A DNA stretch of 64,000 nucleotides from Marinomonas rhizomae (GTDB taxonomy: Bacteria; Pseudomonadota; Gammaproteobacteria; Pseudomonadales; Marinomonadaceae). The position numbers and the translations under genes were made by a program. Positions 17,805 to 27,664 of this stretch are shown here, in pieces (position 1 is the stretch's first letter; every line of letters starts with the position of its first letter). The stretch is from the NCBI RefSeq assembly GCF_024397855.1, contig NZ_CP073343.1:992001-1056000 (forward strand). The letters run 5' to 3'. The notes below the pieces were generated by a model. The model searched no databases. It was not told the origin of the DNA and saw only the letters and a program-made list of their open reading frames with translations.

Positions 17805-18389
17805 TTATGCTTTGAAGCTGTGTAGTTGATTCATAACGGCATTAAGATTGCCGCGAACGATGTCATCTACGTAGCGCAATGATTCGTCGATTGTTTGTTC
17901 TATTTTCGTGTAATCGTCTGGAGCGGCTTTTTTAAGGACGTAATTGGCGACTTGGCTGGCATGGCCTGGATGGCCAATACCGATTCTGAGTCGACCAAAT
18001 TCTCTATTGTTCGCCAGCTTTGAAATAATGTCTTTTAATCCGTTGTGACCACCATGCCCACCGCCTTGTTTTAATTTGACGGTACCTGGGGGGATATCTA
18101 ACTCATCGTGAATAACAAGGATTTCTTCAGGAGGGATTTTATAAAACTGGCAGACGGCCTGAACCGCTTTACCGCTTAAATTCATATAGGTGGTGGGAAT
18201 AAGAAGGTAGCACTCTTCACCAGCTATATAAACTTTGCCAAATTGGCCAAAAAATTTCTTCTCAGAACGAAGAGAGCATTGGCTCTGACGAGCCAATGCC
18301 TCAATCCACTGAGCGCCTGCATTGTGGCGAGTGTTCTCGTATTCGCTGCCTGGATTACCCAAGCCTACTAATAATCTGAAACCTGCCAC
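17805..18389 (-). CDS. pth: Peptidyl-tRNA hydrolase
   Basis: A 194-residue enzyme that cleaves the ester bond of peptidyl-tRNAs released from stalled ribosomes. Key features are [18 protein letters not shown] with the catalytic His at about residue 22, [19 protein letters not shown] and [12 protein letters not shown]. It lies between rplY and ychF in the conserved translation cluster, with short spacers (about 20-25 bp), so co-transcription is likely. Confidence 0.97.
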   Translation of the reverse strand: MAGFRLLVGLGNPGSEYENTRHNAGAQWIEALARQSQCSLRSEKKFFGQFGKVYIAGEECYLLIPTTYMNLSGKAVQAVCQFYKIPPEEILVIHDELDIPPGTVKLKQGGGHGGHNGLKDIISKLANNREFGRLRIGIGHPGHASQVANYVLKKAAPDDYTKIEQTIDESLRYVDDIVRGNLNAVMNQLHSFKA

Positions 18390-18410
18390 AATACTGCCTT
18401 CAATGAGATC

Positions 18411-18989
18411 TTAACGTTTAGACTTACCGATACGAGCGATAGGTTGGTCGTGATCTTCGCCTTTAAGCAATGACACAAGCTCTACGCCTTCAGGAAGGAT
18501 AACATCAGACAAGTGGAAGATTTGATCAAGTTGGCCTTTGATCACGTCTACTGTCAATACGGATGGAAGGTTCGCTGGTAAACAACGAACTTCAGCCAAT
18601 TTAGATTCAACAGTCAAACGACCGCCTTGGCTCTTAACACCTTCACTTTGTGCAGCGTTGATGAAGCTTAAAGGAACACGAGTAGTGATTACTTTATCAG
18701 CTTGAGCGCGCTGAAGGTCCATGTGCATTACAGCGCCAGTTGATGGGTGACGTTGTAGAGCTTTAACAAGAACTTGCTCAGTTTTGCCTTCTACTGTTAC
18801 TTCAACTAGGCCTGTCAAGAAGCCTGGAGTGCCAACAGCTTTAAGTAGCTCGTTGTCTTTGAAAGAGATAGATACTGGAGCAGTCTCACCGCCATAAATA
18901 ACAGCAGGCACTAGGCCTTCGTTACGAAGGCGGCGGCTCGCACCTTTACCTTCTTGAGTACGTGCTACGGCATTAATAGATAATGACAT
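18411..18989 (-). CDS. rplY: 50S ribosomal protein L25, Ctc form
   Basis: A 192-residue long form (L25/Ctc), with the N-terminal 5S-rRNA-binding L25 domain (about 5-90) followed by the TL5/Ctc C-terminal beta domain. E. coli L25 has only the first domain (94 residues). The motifs GKGASRRLRNEGLVPAVIYGG and GAVMHMDL are typical. It binds 5S rRNA in the large subunit. Encoded between prs and pth, as in Pseudomonas. Confidence 0.96.
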   Translation of the reverse strand: MSLSINAVARTQEGKGASRRLRNEGLVPAVIYGGETAPVSISFKDNELLKAVGTPGFLTGLVEVTVEGKTEQVLVKALQRHPSTGAVMHMDLQRAQADKVITTRVPLSFINAAQSEGVKSQGGRLTVESKLAEVRCLPANLPSVLTVDVIKGQLDQIFHLSDVILPEGVELVSLLKGEDHDQPIARIGKSKR

Positions 18990-19058
18990 GGTATTTTCCT
19001 AATAATTAATAAAGTTTGTGCCCAGAAATGCGACCCGTTCCGAGCGTTAGTGTTTGGC

Positions 19059-20006
19059 TTAGGCCCCAAACATGGCACTGATAGACTCTTCGTTGCATAC
19101 GCGACGAACAGCCTCCGCCATAATGTCAGACATCGACAATTGGCGTATTTGAGGGCAGTTAAGCGCCTCTTGTGTCAATGGGATGGTATCAGTCACGACC
19201 AACTCATCAAGCACGGAATTCTTAATGTTTTCAATAGCTTTGCCAGACAGTACAGGGTGAGTACAGTAAGCAAGTACTTTTGCAGCGCCATGTTCTTTTA
19301 GGGCTTTTGCCGCTGCGCACAGAGTACCGCCTGTATCACACATGTCGTCGACTAAAACACATGTTTTGCCTTCAACGTCACCAATCAAATGCATGATTTG
19401 AGCTTCGTTAGCGCGAGGTCGGCGCTTATCAATAATAGCTAAATCAGCATCATCAAGCAGTTTTGCAAACGCTCTAGCGCGAACAACACCGCCAACATCA
19501 GGAGAAACAACCGTGATATTTTCATGGCCTTGGCGTTGCAAATCATCTAGCAGCAAAGGGGTTGCATAGACGTTATCAACAGGGATATCAAAGAATCCTT
19601 GAATTTGGTCTGCGTGAAGATCAACCGTTAGTACGCGGTTGATGCCTACTGCTGAAATCATATCTGCGACTACTTTTGCTGTAATTGGTACACGTGCAGA
19701 ACGTACGCGACGATCCTGACGAGCGTATCCAAAGTAAGGGATAACAGCTGTTACGCGAGTGGCCGAAGCACGACGTAATGCGTCGGCCATGACGATAAGT
19801 TCCATTAAATTATCATTACTAGGTGCACAGGTAGATTGGATAATGAAAACGTCTTTACCGCGAACATTTTCATTGATCTCGACCGTAATTTCTCCGTCGC
19901 TAAATTTACCTACGGTTGCGTTTCCGATAGGTAGCCCTAGGCGACGAACCACCCTGCGAGCGAGTTCAGGGTTTGCATTACCGGTAAAAACCATCAACTT
20001 GGACAC
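19059..20006 (-). CDS. prs: Ribose-phosphate pyrophosphokinase
   Basis: A 315-residue enzyme making PRPP from ribose-5-phosphate and ATP, the precursor for purines, pyrimidines, His, Trp and NAD. The sequence shows [15 protein letters not shown] at the N-terminus, the ATP-loop region [22 protein letters not shown], and the PRPP-binding [13 protein letters not shown]. The start is GTG at 20006. About 85 bp separate it from ispE; a GGCC...GGCC inverted repeat lies in that leader. No tRNA-Gln sits between ispE and prs here, whereas Pseudomonas has one there. Confidence 0.97.
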   Translation of the reverse strand: MSKLMVFTGNANPELARRVVRRLGLPIGNATVGKFSDGEITVEINENVRGKDVFIIQSTCAPSNDNLMELIVMADALRRASATRVTAVIPYFGYARQDRRVRSARVPITAKVVADMISAVGINRVLTVDLHADQIQGFFDIPVDNVYATPLLLDDLQRQGHENITVVSPDVGGVVRARAFAKLLDDADLAIIDKRRPRANEAQIMHLIGDVEGKTCVLVDDMCDTGGTLCAAAKALKEHGAAKVLAYCTHPVLSGKAIENIKNSVLDELVVTDTIPLTQEALNCPQIRQLSMSDIMAEAVRRVCNEESISAMFGA

Positions 20007-20091
20007 TGTGTATACCTTTTGTATTTTGTAGCGATGACTATTGACTGGCCAAGGAAAGACAGGCCGAGGACTATGTGTTTATATAGGCACA

Positions 20092-20967
20092 TTAGTTCCT
20101 ATTTTGCTCAATCCACTGGTTTAGCGCGTCATGTGTTGGAGAAGTGTTACAACCACGGCAAACCCAGCTCTGCCATTTTTTCGGTGTAGACGATCTTACT
20201 CGTTCTGCGTCGCGCAAATTATCGAATGCTAAAAATAAACAAGCGCCTGTTCCTGTTAGCTTCGCGTCGCCATGATTTTTCAACCATAAATACGCTTCAT
20301 TGACCTCAGGATTGTGCTTTTTTACCACGTCTAAGCAATCATTATGCCCACCCAGCTTCAAGGCGTGCGATATTCTGATGGGAGGGGTGTCTCTTGTCAA
20401 ATATTTATCGGTAAATATTTGACCAGTTGAGACATGGCAATTGGGCTTGAGGAGTAAAAAATATGGAGTGTCTAACTCAACTTTTTGCAGCTTCTCTCCA
20501 ACGCCTTCTGCAAAGGCTGAAAATCCCATGATAAAAACAGGAATGTCAGCGCCTAATTGTACGCCTAATTCGGCTAGCTTTTCCAAAGAAAGATGGCATT
20601 TCCACAGTACGTTTAGGGCCAGTAAAGTCGTTGCTGCGTTTGAGCTGCCACCGCCAATGCCACCACCCATAGGTAATTGTTTTGTCAGAATAATATCAAT
20701 GCCGAAAGTGAGGTCTTTTCTGAATGGTGTAAGCAGTTTTGCTGCTTTATAAATGAGGTTGTCTTCGGTAGGCAGTCGTTCAATTATGGGTGAAATAGTG
20801 ATTTTTTTATTATGTGTCAGTGTAAAATCCAGCGTATCGCACAAATCAATGAACTGAAACAGAGTTTGCAGTTCATGGTAGCCGTCTTCTCGTCGACCTG
20901 TGATATGTAAAAATAAATTTAATTTTGCAGGAGAAGGTAATTGCATCTTGGTTACTGGATAGTCCAT
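20092..20967 (-). CDS. ispE: 4-diphosphocytidyl-2-C-methyl-D-erythritol kinase
   Basis: A 291-residue GHMP kinase of the MEP isoprenoid pathway, phosphorylating CDP-methylerythritol. It shows the N-terminal LPSPAKLNLFLHI, GYHELQTLFQFID, the ATP-binding loop LPMGGGIGGGSSNAATTL, and the C-terminal KLTGTGACLF. The start is ambiguous. ATG at 20967 overlaps lolB by 16 bp and adds seven residues; ATG at 20946 lies just after the lolB stop and gives a family-like N-terminus. Neither has a clear Shine-Dalgarno. The lolB-ispE-prs order is conserved. Confidence 0.94.
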   Translation of the reverse strand: MDYPVTKMQLPSPAKLNLFLHITGRREDGYHELQTLFQFIDLCDTLDFTLTHNKKITISPIIERLPTEDNLIYKAAKLLTPFRKDLTFGIDIILTKQLPMGGGIGGGSSNAATTLLALNVLWKCHLSLEKLAELGVQLGADIPVFIMGFSAFAEGVGEKLQKVELDTPYFLLLKPNCHVSTGQIFTDKYLTRDTPPIRISHALKLGGHNDCLDVVKKHNPEVNEAYLWLKNHGDAKLTGTGACLFLAFDNLRDAERVRSSTPKKWQSWVCRGCNTSPTHDALNQWIEQNRN

Positions 20968-21530
20968 TGGTTGATGATTAGGTTGACTCTAAACGGCGGG
21001 TTGGATACCTGCATTTTTTGCGGTAAAGGTAAGCCGTCTATTTTTTCGTAATTGCTGTAGGTAATAATCCAACCATCTTGTTCTATTTTCTCTGGTAACT
21101 GCGTTTCTGGGTCTCTAGTCACGTTAGCCGTAGAAGTTGGAGCAACCAGTCCTCTGATCCAATAGGTAACTTGAGCAACAGGGAACTCCCAGCCTAATTC
21201 TTGCTGTAGAAGTGTCGCTGGGTCATTGCCTGTGATGACTTTATCCTCATAGGATAGGGTCACCTTCCCATCTGTTGTTTGGCTTAGGTTAGTTGCACCT
21301 TGACCAAATGGACCAACGATATTTAAGGCAAACGTTTTTGGATCTTTTTGCCAATTAAAATTGCCGGAAACCGCATCATTTTTGGTTCGTATGCCTACTC
21401 TGCCGGAGGTTTCCCATTTTGAAATGGCGTCTACACTTTCTGGTGGCGGTATTTGTGGCCCTGTTGGCCTAGAACTACAGGCACTAATGAGTGCGGTAAA
21501 AGCAAGAATGTAGAGCGTGCGATAAGTCAT
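20952..21530 (-). CDS. lolB: Outer-membrane lipoprotein receptor LolB
   Basis: A 192-residue lipoprotein that takes lipoproteins from periplasmic LolA and inserts them into the outer membrane. Signal peptide with lipobox ALISAC, Cys at residue 18. The mature domain shows WETSGRVGIRTKNDAVSGNFNWQ, WEFPVAQVTYWIRGL and the C-terminal VNLIINQW, typical of LolB. The start overlaps the end of the TPR gene by four bases (ATGA), indicating translational coupling. Confidence 0.94.
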   Translation of the reverse strand: MTYRTLYILAFTALISACSSRPTGPQIPPPESVDAISKWETSGRVGIRTKNDAVSGNFNWQKDPKTFALNIVGPFGQGATNLSQTTDGKVTLSYEDKVITGNDPATLLQQELGWEFPVAQVTYWIRGLVAPTSTANVTRDPETQLPEKIEQDGWIITYSNYEKIDGLPLPQKMQVSNPPFRVNLIINQWTIQ

Positions 21531-23338
21531 GATGATGAGTCCTGTTTTTGTTCTTCCAGTAACGACGGTGACAGTCGTTTTATGGTATCGATTAAAAGTG
21601 GTGTATCGGGTGATGTCTCTAATGCGCTTTCCCAGATCGATATTGCTTCTTCATAATGATGTTGTTTCCATAAGGATTCGCCATAATGCGCTGCTATTTC
21701 TGCGTCAGGTAAAATAGACCAGGCTTTTTTTAAGTAGTAAGAAGACTGTTCAAGCTCTCCCTTCAGGAAAAAGCCCCACCCTAGGCTATCTATTATGGCT
21801 GGATCATTGTCTGTTTTTTCGTAAGCTGATTCAATGTACTTCATGGCTTCATCAAGTCGTTTGGTCCGGGTGAGTAAGGTATAGCCGAGTGCATTCAAGT
21901 ACTGAGGATTGTGCGGGTCTTTTTGTAGTAAGGTGGTAAGCTCGTTTTCAGTCGTTTTCCAGTTACCTAGGGTGTCAGCAAGTAAGGCTTTGTGATAGCG
22001 CAGTGCATCCGATTCTGGAAGTGCGACCAAGGCATCGCTGACTAGCTGGAATGATAGGTCAGTTCGGCCTTTTTCCTCGTGAAGGCGACTGATCGCAGCA
22101 ACTTGCTCTGGCATGTTTTCTCGCTGCGTTCGATTGAGCACCATACTATTAATGTCATTTTCTTGGTTCTCGTCATATAGCCACAGCGCGATTTGGTTGG
22201 TGGCGTTGGTCTGTAGAGCACCTTCTACTTTTTCCATCAATGCAATGGCTTGTGCTTTTTTGTCTAGTTGAGCTGTGGCGATAGCCGTTAAATATTGTAT
22301 TTGATCTGATAAACCGAGTTGCTCTTCGGGAAGACTGTTGGCCGTTGCTAATGCTAATTTTGGTTGGTTGTGTTCCAGTAAAGCTCGCATTAAATTAATA
22401 CCAACTTGTAGTTTTTCCGGTGAGTTTAAATCTGCTTTTTGATAAATTTCGCTAGCACGCTTTGATTGTCCATTTTCAACCAAAAAATCAATTAAAGGTG
22501 TGATGACTCTAGTGTTATTTGGGAAAAGCTTTGATGCTGTTTGAAGCGTTTTGATTGCATCCTCTGTAAGACCTAGGTTTTTTTGGCTAAAAGCGAGAAT
22601 AAGATGAAGTGTTTCATTTTTATCTGTATTGGGGTTGGCTAACAGTTTTTCTGATGTATTAACCGCGAGTTGGTATTTTCCCGTAAGCAGTTGTAAATGT
22701 GCGTAGCTCAATTGTACGTACTGATTCGCTTTATATTCTGGTGAAAGGGCTGAAATTGCCTCTTCTATGGTGTTGATCTGGTCATTATTACGAACATTGT
22801 CTTCAAGATAAAGAGGCAGGAATCGCAGAGAAACCTTATGTCGAATGGCGTTCGTGAGTAGTGTCGTGACCTCTTCCGTACGGTTGTCTTTGATGAGAAC
22901 TTGTAACTTTAACGCATAGGCCGCTTCGGCCGTCGGTTCAGCAGAGAGCCATAAGTTTGCACTTCTTTCTATGTACAAGTGATTCTGAGAAACCACCGCA
23001 ATGTGCATTAGTCTTTCGATTAACTGGATATCACCGGATTGACTGGCTAGCTTATAAAATGGTTCGAACGCTTTATTAGGGCCTTCTCTTTGCAATGTGA
23101 ATTCAGCATTAAGCAATTCTTCAATTTCATTTTCATTAGTAAAGTTCCCTGTCTGAAACGATTCTTTGATCGGAGGCAAGGTGTTTTGTTGGCGTGTATC
23201 TTGGCTACACGCGCTTACTAGAGGCAGGCTTAGTAGCGCTAACAACAACAGCAACCCTTTCTGAACGGGCGTTGGAGAATCTTTTTTGTGTATAGGGCCT
23301 AAAACAGCAGGCATTTTTTTTCTCGATGCTAAATTCAT
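21527..23338 (-). CDS. TPR-repeat lipoprotein upstream of lolB
   Basis: A 603-residue protein with a signal peptide and lipobox LVSAC (Cys at residue 44), followed by tetratricopeptide-like helical repeats along nearly the whole length. The clearest repeats are in the last third (NPQYLNALGYTLLTRTKRLDEAMKYIESAYE, IIDSLGWGFFLKGELEQSSYYLKKAW). A homologous large TPR protein precedes lolB in Pseudomonas. Its role is not established; an envelope scaffold is reasonable. The start at 23338 is preceded by AAGGG on the minus strand. First gene of the lolB-ispE run, divergent from hemA. Confidence 0.85.
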   Translation of the reverse strand: MNLASRKKMPAVLGPIHKKDSPTPVQKGLLLLLALLSLPLVSACSQDTRQQNTLPPIKESFQTGNFTNENEIEELLNAEFTLQREGPNKAFEPFYKLASQSGDIQLIERLMHIAVVSQNHLYIERSANLWLSAEPTAEAAYALKLQVLIKDNRTEEVTTLLTNAIRHKVSLRFLPLYLEDNVRNNDQINTIEEAISALSPEYKANQYVQLSYAHLQLLTGKYQLAVNTSEKLLANPNTDKNETLHLILAFSQKNLGLTEDAIKTLQTASKLFPNNTRVITPLIDFLVENGQSKRASEIYQKADLNSPEKLQVGINLMRALLEHNQPKLALATANSLPEEQLGLSDQIQYLTAIATAQLDKKAQAIALMEKVEGALQTNATNQIALWLYDENQENDINSMVLNRTQRENMPEQVAAISRLHEEKGRTDLSFQLVSDALVALPESDALRYHKALLADTLGNWKTTENELTTLLQKDPHNPQYLNALGYTLLTRTKRLDEAMKYIESAYEKTDNDPAIIDSLGWGFFLKGELEQSSYYLKKAWSILPDAEIAAHYGESLWKQHHYEEAISIWESALETSPDTPLLIDTIKRLSPSLLEEQKQDSSS

Positions 23339-23444
23339 ACAACCCTTATGGTATCGTTAGCGGCTCGTTATGTCAGTCATAACTATAAACTAATCCTATT
23401 ACTTTTATTGGTCATATGGGGTGCGAAAAAAAGCGAATTTCTCG

Positions 23445-23450
23445 TATAAT
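23445..23450 (+). promoter_or_regulatory. Candidate -10 element of the hemA operon
   Basis: A perfect TATAAT 87 bases before the hemA start; the -35 region 17 bases upstream (TGCGAA) is weak. It lies in the 198-bp divergent spacer shared with the TPR lipoprotein gene. Confidence 0.4.
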
Positions 23451-23536
23451 GTGTCTTCTTTATGTAAAGAGTCATGTTGGAGCAATGCTTGCTTCTGTCA
23501 TTACCTTAAGATCTCGATCTTTGAGAAGAGTCCTGA

Positions 23537-24805
23537 ATGCCGCTAATTACTGTAGGTGTAAATCACAAAACTGCGCCGGTCTCGATACGTGAGCGCGTGG
23601 CCTTTGCGCCTGAAAAGATGATCGATGCCTTGTCTTCTCTGATTTCTGAGAAAAAAGCCAATGAAGCAGTAATAGTATCGACCTGTAATCGCACCGAGCT
23701 TTATTGTTCTATAGAAGATCTTACTAAGGCGGGCGACGTCATTGCTTGGCTAAGTGAATACCACGGTATTGCGTTGCCTGAGTTGCAGCAATATTGTTAT
23801 ACGCACTCTGCGGATGATAGCGTGCGTCATGTCATGCGAGTGGCATCTGGCTTAGATTCTTTGATTCTTGGGGAGCCTCAAATTCTTGGGCAGGTAAAGT
23901 CGGCATATGCCGTTTCGCAAGAAGGTTCATGTATTGGGCCAGAGTTGGAATCTTTGTTTCAGCGTACATTTTCTGTTGCTAAGCGCGTACGTACCGATAC
24001 GGCTATAGGTGAAAACCCAGTTTCTATTGCGTTTGCAGCAGTGAGTCTTGCGCAGCGAATTTTTGCCGATATTAGAAACAGCACCGCGCTGTTAATTGGC
24101 GCCGGACAAACCATTGAGCTGGTGGCAAGACACCTAAAAGAAAATGGTATTAAAAATATTATTGTAGCCAACCGAACGTTGGCAAGAGCTCAAGTTTTGG
24201 CAGATGAACTGGATGCGGAAGCTATTATGCTTGGTGATATTGGCGAGTATTTATCGCAAGCTGATATTGTCATTTCTTCTACGGCTAGCCAATTACCCAT
24301 CATTGGTAAGGGCATGGTAGAGCGCGCCACATCACAGCGTCGCCATAAACCAATGCTATTAATTGATATCGCAGTGCCTCGAGATATCGAGCCAGAAGTT
24401 GAAGAAGTAGACGACGCTTATCTTTATACTGTCGATGACCTTCATTCAGTGATTGAAGAAAATGTCAGAGCAAGGCAAGATGCGGCGAAAGCGGCTGAGC
24501 AAATGATAGAAGAAGGGGTAGATTCTTATCGGCGAGTGGTTGAGTCGAGAAAAGTATCTGACTTGATTGTGACCTTTAGACAGTCCTCTGAAGCCATTAA
24601 AAATACAGAATTAGAAAAAGCGCTTAAAGGTCTTGAAATGGGCCAGCCACCAGAGCAGGTTATTAATAAACTGGCTCATGGCTTAATGAATAAGCTCATC
24701 CATGCTCCAACACGCTATTTGCGTGATGCGGGCGCCGACGCTGATCAAGACGCATTAATCATTGCCTCAAATGTATTGGGCATTTACGAAGAAAAAGATA
24801 ATTAA
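23537..24805 (+). CDS. hemA: Glutamyl-tRNA reductase
   Basis: A 422-residue NADPH-dependent enzyme that reduces glutamyl-tRNA to glutamate-1-semialdehyde, the first committed step of haem synthesis. The catalytic Cys is C50 in VSTCNRTEL. GLDSLILGEPQILGQVK and the NADPH-binding LLIGAGQTIELVARHL are present; the C-terminal dimerisation helices end after LGIYEEKDN. It leads hemA-prfA-prmC with a three-base gap to prfA, a conserved operon. Other haem genes (hemCDXY) lie about 6 kb downstream. Confidence 0.97.
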   Translation: MPLITVGVNHKTAPVSIRERVAFAPEKMIDALSSLISEKKANEAVIVSTCNRTELYCSIEDLTKAGDVIAWLSEYHGIALPELQQYCYTHSADDSVRHVMRVASGLDSLILGEPQILGQVKSAYAVSQEGSCIGPELESLFQRTFSVAKRVRTDTAIGENPVSIAFAAVSLAQRIFADIRNSTALLIGAGQTIELVARHLKENGIKNIIVANRTLARAQVLADELDAEAIMLGDIGEYLSQADIVISSTASQLPIIGKGMVERATSQRRHKPMLLIDIAVPRDIEPEVEEVDDAYLYTVDDLHSVIEENVRARQDAAKAAEQMIEEGVDSYRRVVESRKVSDLIVTFRQSSEAIKNTELEKALKGLEMGQPPEQVINKLAHGLMNKLIHAPTRYLRDAGADADQDALIIASNVLGIYEEKDN

Positions 24806-24808
24806 AAA

Positions 24809-25897
24809 ATGAAAGAATCCATAAAGTTAAAATTAGAAAGTTTATCTGATCGCTATGACGAGTTGGCTGCATTGTTAGGTGTGGCGGAAGTTATCATGGA
24901 TCAGGATTTATTCCGCTCTTACTCCAAAGAGTATGCAGAGCTTGAGCCTGTTGTTAAGTGTTTTAATGAGTTTCAGCAAATTGATGAAAACATTGCTGAA
25001 GCGGAGTTAATGATGACAGATGCTGACCCAGATATAAAAGAAATGGGGGTCGAGGAGTACAAAGCAGGCCAAGCGCAAAAAGAAGAGCTTCAGTTGGTAT
25101 TGCAGAAATTGCTGCTGCCTAAAGACCCGAATGATTCCCGTAACGTGTTTTTGGAAGTGCGTGCCGGAACCGGTGGTGATGAAGCGTCCATATTCTCTGG
25201 CGATTTATTCCGTATGTATTCACGTTATGCTGAGACGCAACGTTGGAAAGTCGAAATCGTCAGTGCCAGCGATGGCGAGCATGGTGGTTATAAAGAAGTG
25301 ATCGCGCGTATCGTTGGTGATGGTGCTTATTCTAAATTGAAATTTGAATCTGGCGCACATCGAGTTCAGCGAGTACCTGCGACAGAGTCACAAGGTCGTA
25401 TTCACACTTCGGCTTGCACTGTAGCGGTAATGCCTGAAATGGATGAGATTGATGATATTATCATCAATAAATCTGATTTGCGTATTGATACTTTCCGTGC
25501 GTCTGGCGCTGGTGGTCAGCACGTTAACAAAACAGACTCAGCGATTCGTCTGACGCATATTCCAACGGGTGTTGTTGTCGAATGTCAGGAAGAGCGTTCT
25601 CAGCATAAGAACCGTGCTAAAGCCATGTCACTACTTGCGTCTCGTTTGCAGGCAGCAGAGCAAGAAAAAGCGGCCAGTGATCAATCCGAAGCGCGTAAGT
25701 CTTTGGTTGGTAGTGGTGACCGCTCTGAGCGTATTCGTACATACAATTACCCACAAGGGCGCGTTACAGACCACCGTATTAACCTAACACTGTATAAGTT
25801 AGATGAAATCGTAACGGGTGATTTGGATGTGTTGATTAATCCACTGGTGAATGAGTTCCAGGCGGAGCAACTTGCAGCACTAAGTGGCGATAATTAA
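24809..25897 (+). CDS. prfA: Peptide chain release factor 1
   Basis: A 362-residue class I release factor recognising UAA and UAG. The PAT tripeptide (residues 190-192) that reads the stop codon identifies RF1 rather than RF2, and the catalytic GGQ lies at 235-237 in [21 protein letters not shown]. Length is standard (360). It is the substrate of the PrmC methyltransferase encoded next. Confidence 0.98.
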   Translation: MKESIKLKLESLSDRYDELAALLGVAEVIMDQDLFRSYSKEYAELEPVVKCFNEFQQIDENIAEAELMMTDADPDIKEMGVEEYKAGQAQKEELQLVLQKLLLPKDPNDSRNVFLEVRAGTGGDEASIFSGDLFRMYSRYAETQRWKVEIVSASDGEHGGYKEVIARIVGDGAYSKLKFESGAHRVQRVPATESQGRIHTSACTVAVMPEMDEIDDIIINKSDLRIDTFRASGAGGQHVNKTDSAIRLTHIPTGVVVECQEERSQHKNRAKAMSLLASRLQAAEQEKAASDQSEARKSLVGSGDRSERIRTYNYPQGRVTDHRINLTLYKLDEIVTGDLDVLINPLVNEFQAEQLAALSGDN

Positions 25898-25916
25898 TCT
25901 GAGGTAATCATCGCTT

Positions 25917-26753
25917 ATGCGAATTGATGAACTACTAAAAGGCGCTATTCAGCGCCTTTATTCTATTTCAGAGACGGCTCAGCTAGATGCGCAGCTATTG
26001 CTTGCTCATGTCTTGGCGGTGTCAACTTCCTATTTTTACACTTGGCCCGAGAAAGAAGTGAGCGCAGCAGACATTAGTCGGTTTAATGGCTTATTAGAGC
26101 GTCGAGAGTCGGGAGAGCCTGTTGCTTATTTATTGGGGCAGCAGTCATTCTGGAGTTTGAACCTAGAAGTGGCGCCTTGTACTTTAATTCCCCGAGCCGA
26201 CACCGAGAGGCTGGTGGAGGTGGCGCTTTCTGTGCTTGATATAGGTGACGTTAATCGTATTTTAGATCTTGGTACGGGGACTGGGGCGATTGCGTTATCT
26301 CTGGCGTCAGAACGGCCTAGATCGACAGTCGTCGGTGTGGACTTAGTTGAAGAGTCCGTCGCTCTTGCTAAGCGCAATGCTATACGAAATCAATTGAGTA
26401 ATGCGACTTTTATACAAAGTAGTTGGTTCGAAGCGCTGGAAGGCAATTTGTTTGATCTAATCGTATCTAACCCACCTTATATTGATCCTGACGACGAGCA
26501 TTTGTCTCAGGGGGATGTGCGGTTTGAGCCTAAAAGTGCTTTGGTGGCGGATAATCATGGTATGGCGGACATTGAGTACATTATTCAAGTTGCCCCTCGT
26601 TTTATGAAACAAGGAGCTTATTTGATGTTTGAACATGGTTATGACCAAGCCATCGCTGTGCAAACGTGTTTTGTTGAAGCGGGTTTTATTGCGGTCGAGA
26701 GTTTTCAGGATTTAGGCGGCAATGACCGGGTGACAATAGGGCGCCTCAAGTAA
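25917..26753 (+). CDS. prmC: Release factor glutamine methyltransferase PrmC
   Basis: A 278-residue SAM-dependent enzyme that methylates the Gln of the GGQ motif in RF1 and RF2. It has an N-terminal helical substrate domain (about 1-85), the SAM-binding ILDLGTGTGAIALSL, and the NPPY active-site motif in LIVSNPPYIDPDD. It is 19 bp after prfA and completes the operon. A perfect palindrome follows the stop codon. Confidence 0.96.
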   Translation: MRIDELLKGAIQRLYSISETAQLDAQLLLAHVLAVSTSYFYTWPEKEVSAADISRFNGLLERRESGEPVAYLLGQQSFWSLNLEVAPCTLIPRADTERLVEVALSVLDIGDVNRILDLGTGTGAIALSLASERPRSTVVGVDLVEESVALAKRNAIRNQLSNATFIQSSWFEALEGNLFDLIVSNPPYIDPDDEHLSQGDVRFEPKSALVADNHGMADIEYIIQVAPRFMKQGAYLMFEHGYDQAIAVQTCFVEAGFIAVESFQDLGGNDRVTIGRLK

Positions 26754-26755
26754 AT

Positions 26756-26779
26756 GAAGTAAGCGCTAGCGCTTACTTC
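26756..26779. terminator. 24-bp perfect palindrome between prmC and yaaA
   Basis: Bases 26756-26767 are the exact reverse complement of 26768-26779 (centre GCGCTAGCGC). It starts three bases after the prmC stop, between convergent genes, so a terminator for both is the simple view. Neither side has a T-run and there is no loop sequence at the axis, so it could equally be a protein-binding operator. Confidence 0.45.
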
Positions 26780-26790
26780 TGTGTCGCTCT

Positions 26791-27573
26791 TTATTTTTGC
26801 GGCTGGGCGCTTTCTGGTCGAATAAACACTGGACTGTCTTTGGTTGATTGTTGAGGGTCGTAGCGGTAACCCGCAAGGTCAAATGCTTTAAGTTCATCTA
26901 GTGTTTCACAGCGGTTTTCAATCAAGTATCGAGCCATCAAACCACGTGCTTTTTTCGCATAAAAGCTGATGACTTTAAATTTACCATTTTTTTCATCGAG
27001 AAAATTCGGTGTGATTAATGTTGCAGTAAGCTTTTTCTTGTTAACCGCTTTGAAATATTCATTGGACGCCAAGTTGACCAGTAGTTCGCCTTCATCAAGG
27101 GTCTCGTTAATCTTGTTAACGATAATATCTCCCCAAAATTGATAAAGGTTAGTGCCTCTATCGTTTTTTAAGCTAGTGCCCATTTCTAGTCGATAGGCTT
27201 GCATTAGATCCAACGGTTTTAATAATCCATATAGACCGCTTAAAATGCGCAGAGACTCTTGGGCATATTTAAGATCGCTTTCATTTAATGAGTAAGCGTC
27301 TAACCCTGTATACACATCACCCATAAAAGTATAAATGGCAGGACGGCTGTTACTTTGCGTGTGCTCTTTTTGCCACTCCTGGTAACGAGAGACATTGAGT
27401 GTGGCCAGCTTATCGCTGAGCTTCATCAGAGACGCTATATCGGCGGGCGTATATGGCTTGATAGTGTTGATGAGCTGTTGAGACTCATCTAGCAACTCTG
27501 GTTGGCTAACGGTATCAATGTTAGGTGTGGAGGTTAAGTCCAGTGTTTTTGCTGGTGATATTAAGAACTTCAT
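26791..27573 (-). CDS. yaaA: Peroxide stress protein YaaA
   Basis: A 260-residue DUF328 protein. Start MKFLISPAKTLDL, plus YTFMGDVYTGLDAYSL, LRILSGLYGLLKPLDLMQAYRLEMGT and the C-terminal KARGLMARYLI are diagnostic. E. coli YaaA limits intracellular iron and DNA damage during hydrogen-peroxide stress and has a DNA-binding fold. It is convergent with prmC. No clear OxyR site was found in the 90-bp upstream spacer. Confidence 0.93.
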   Translation of the reverse strand: MKFLISPAKTLDLTSTPNIDTVSQPELLDESQQLINTIKPYTPADIASLMKLSDKLATLNVSRYQEWQKEHTQSNSRPAIYTFMGDVYTGLDAYSLNESDLKYAQESLRILSGLYGLLKPLDLMQAYRLEMGTSLKNDRGTNLYQFWGDIIVNKINETLDEGELLVNLASNEYFKAVNKKKLTATLITPNFLDEKNGKFKVISFYAKKARGLMARYLIENRCETLDELKAFDLAGYRYDPQQSTKDSPVFIRPESAQPQK

Positions 27574-27664
27574 AAGGATTCCATCTGCTTGATCATTGCG
27601 TTTGTTAAAGATTATCCATAGAGTGTCGATAGATATCCAGACAATGCTTTAATAGAGACAATTT

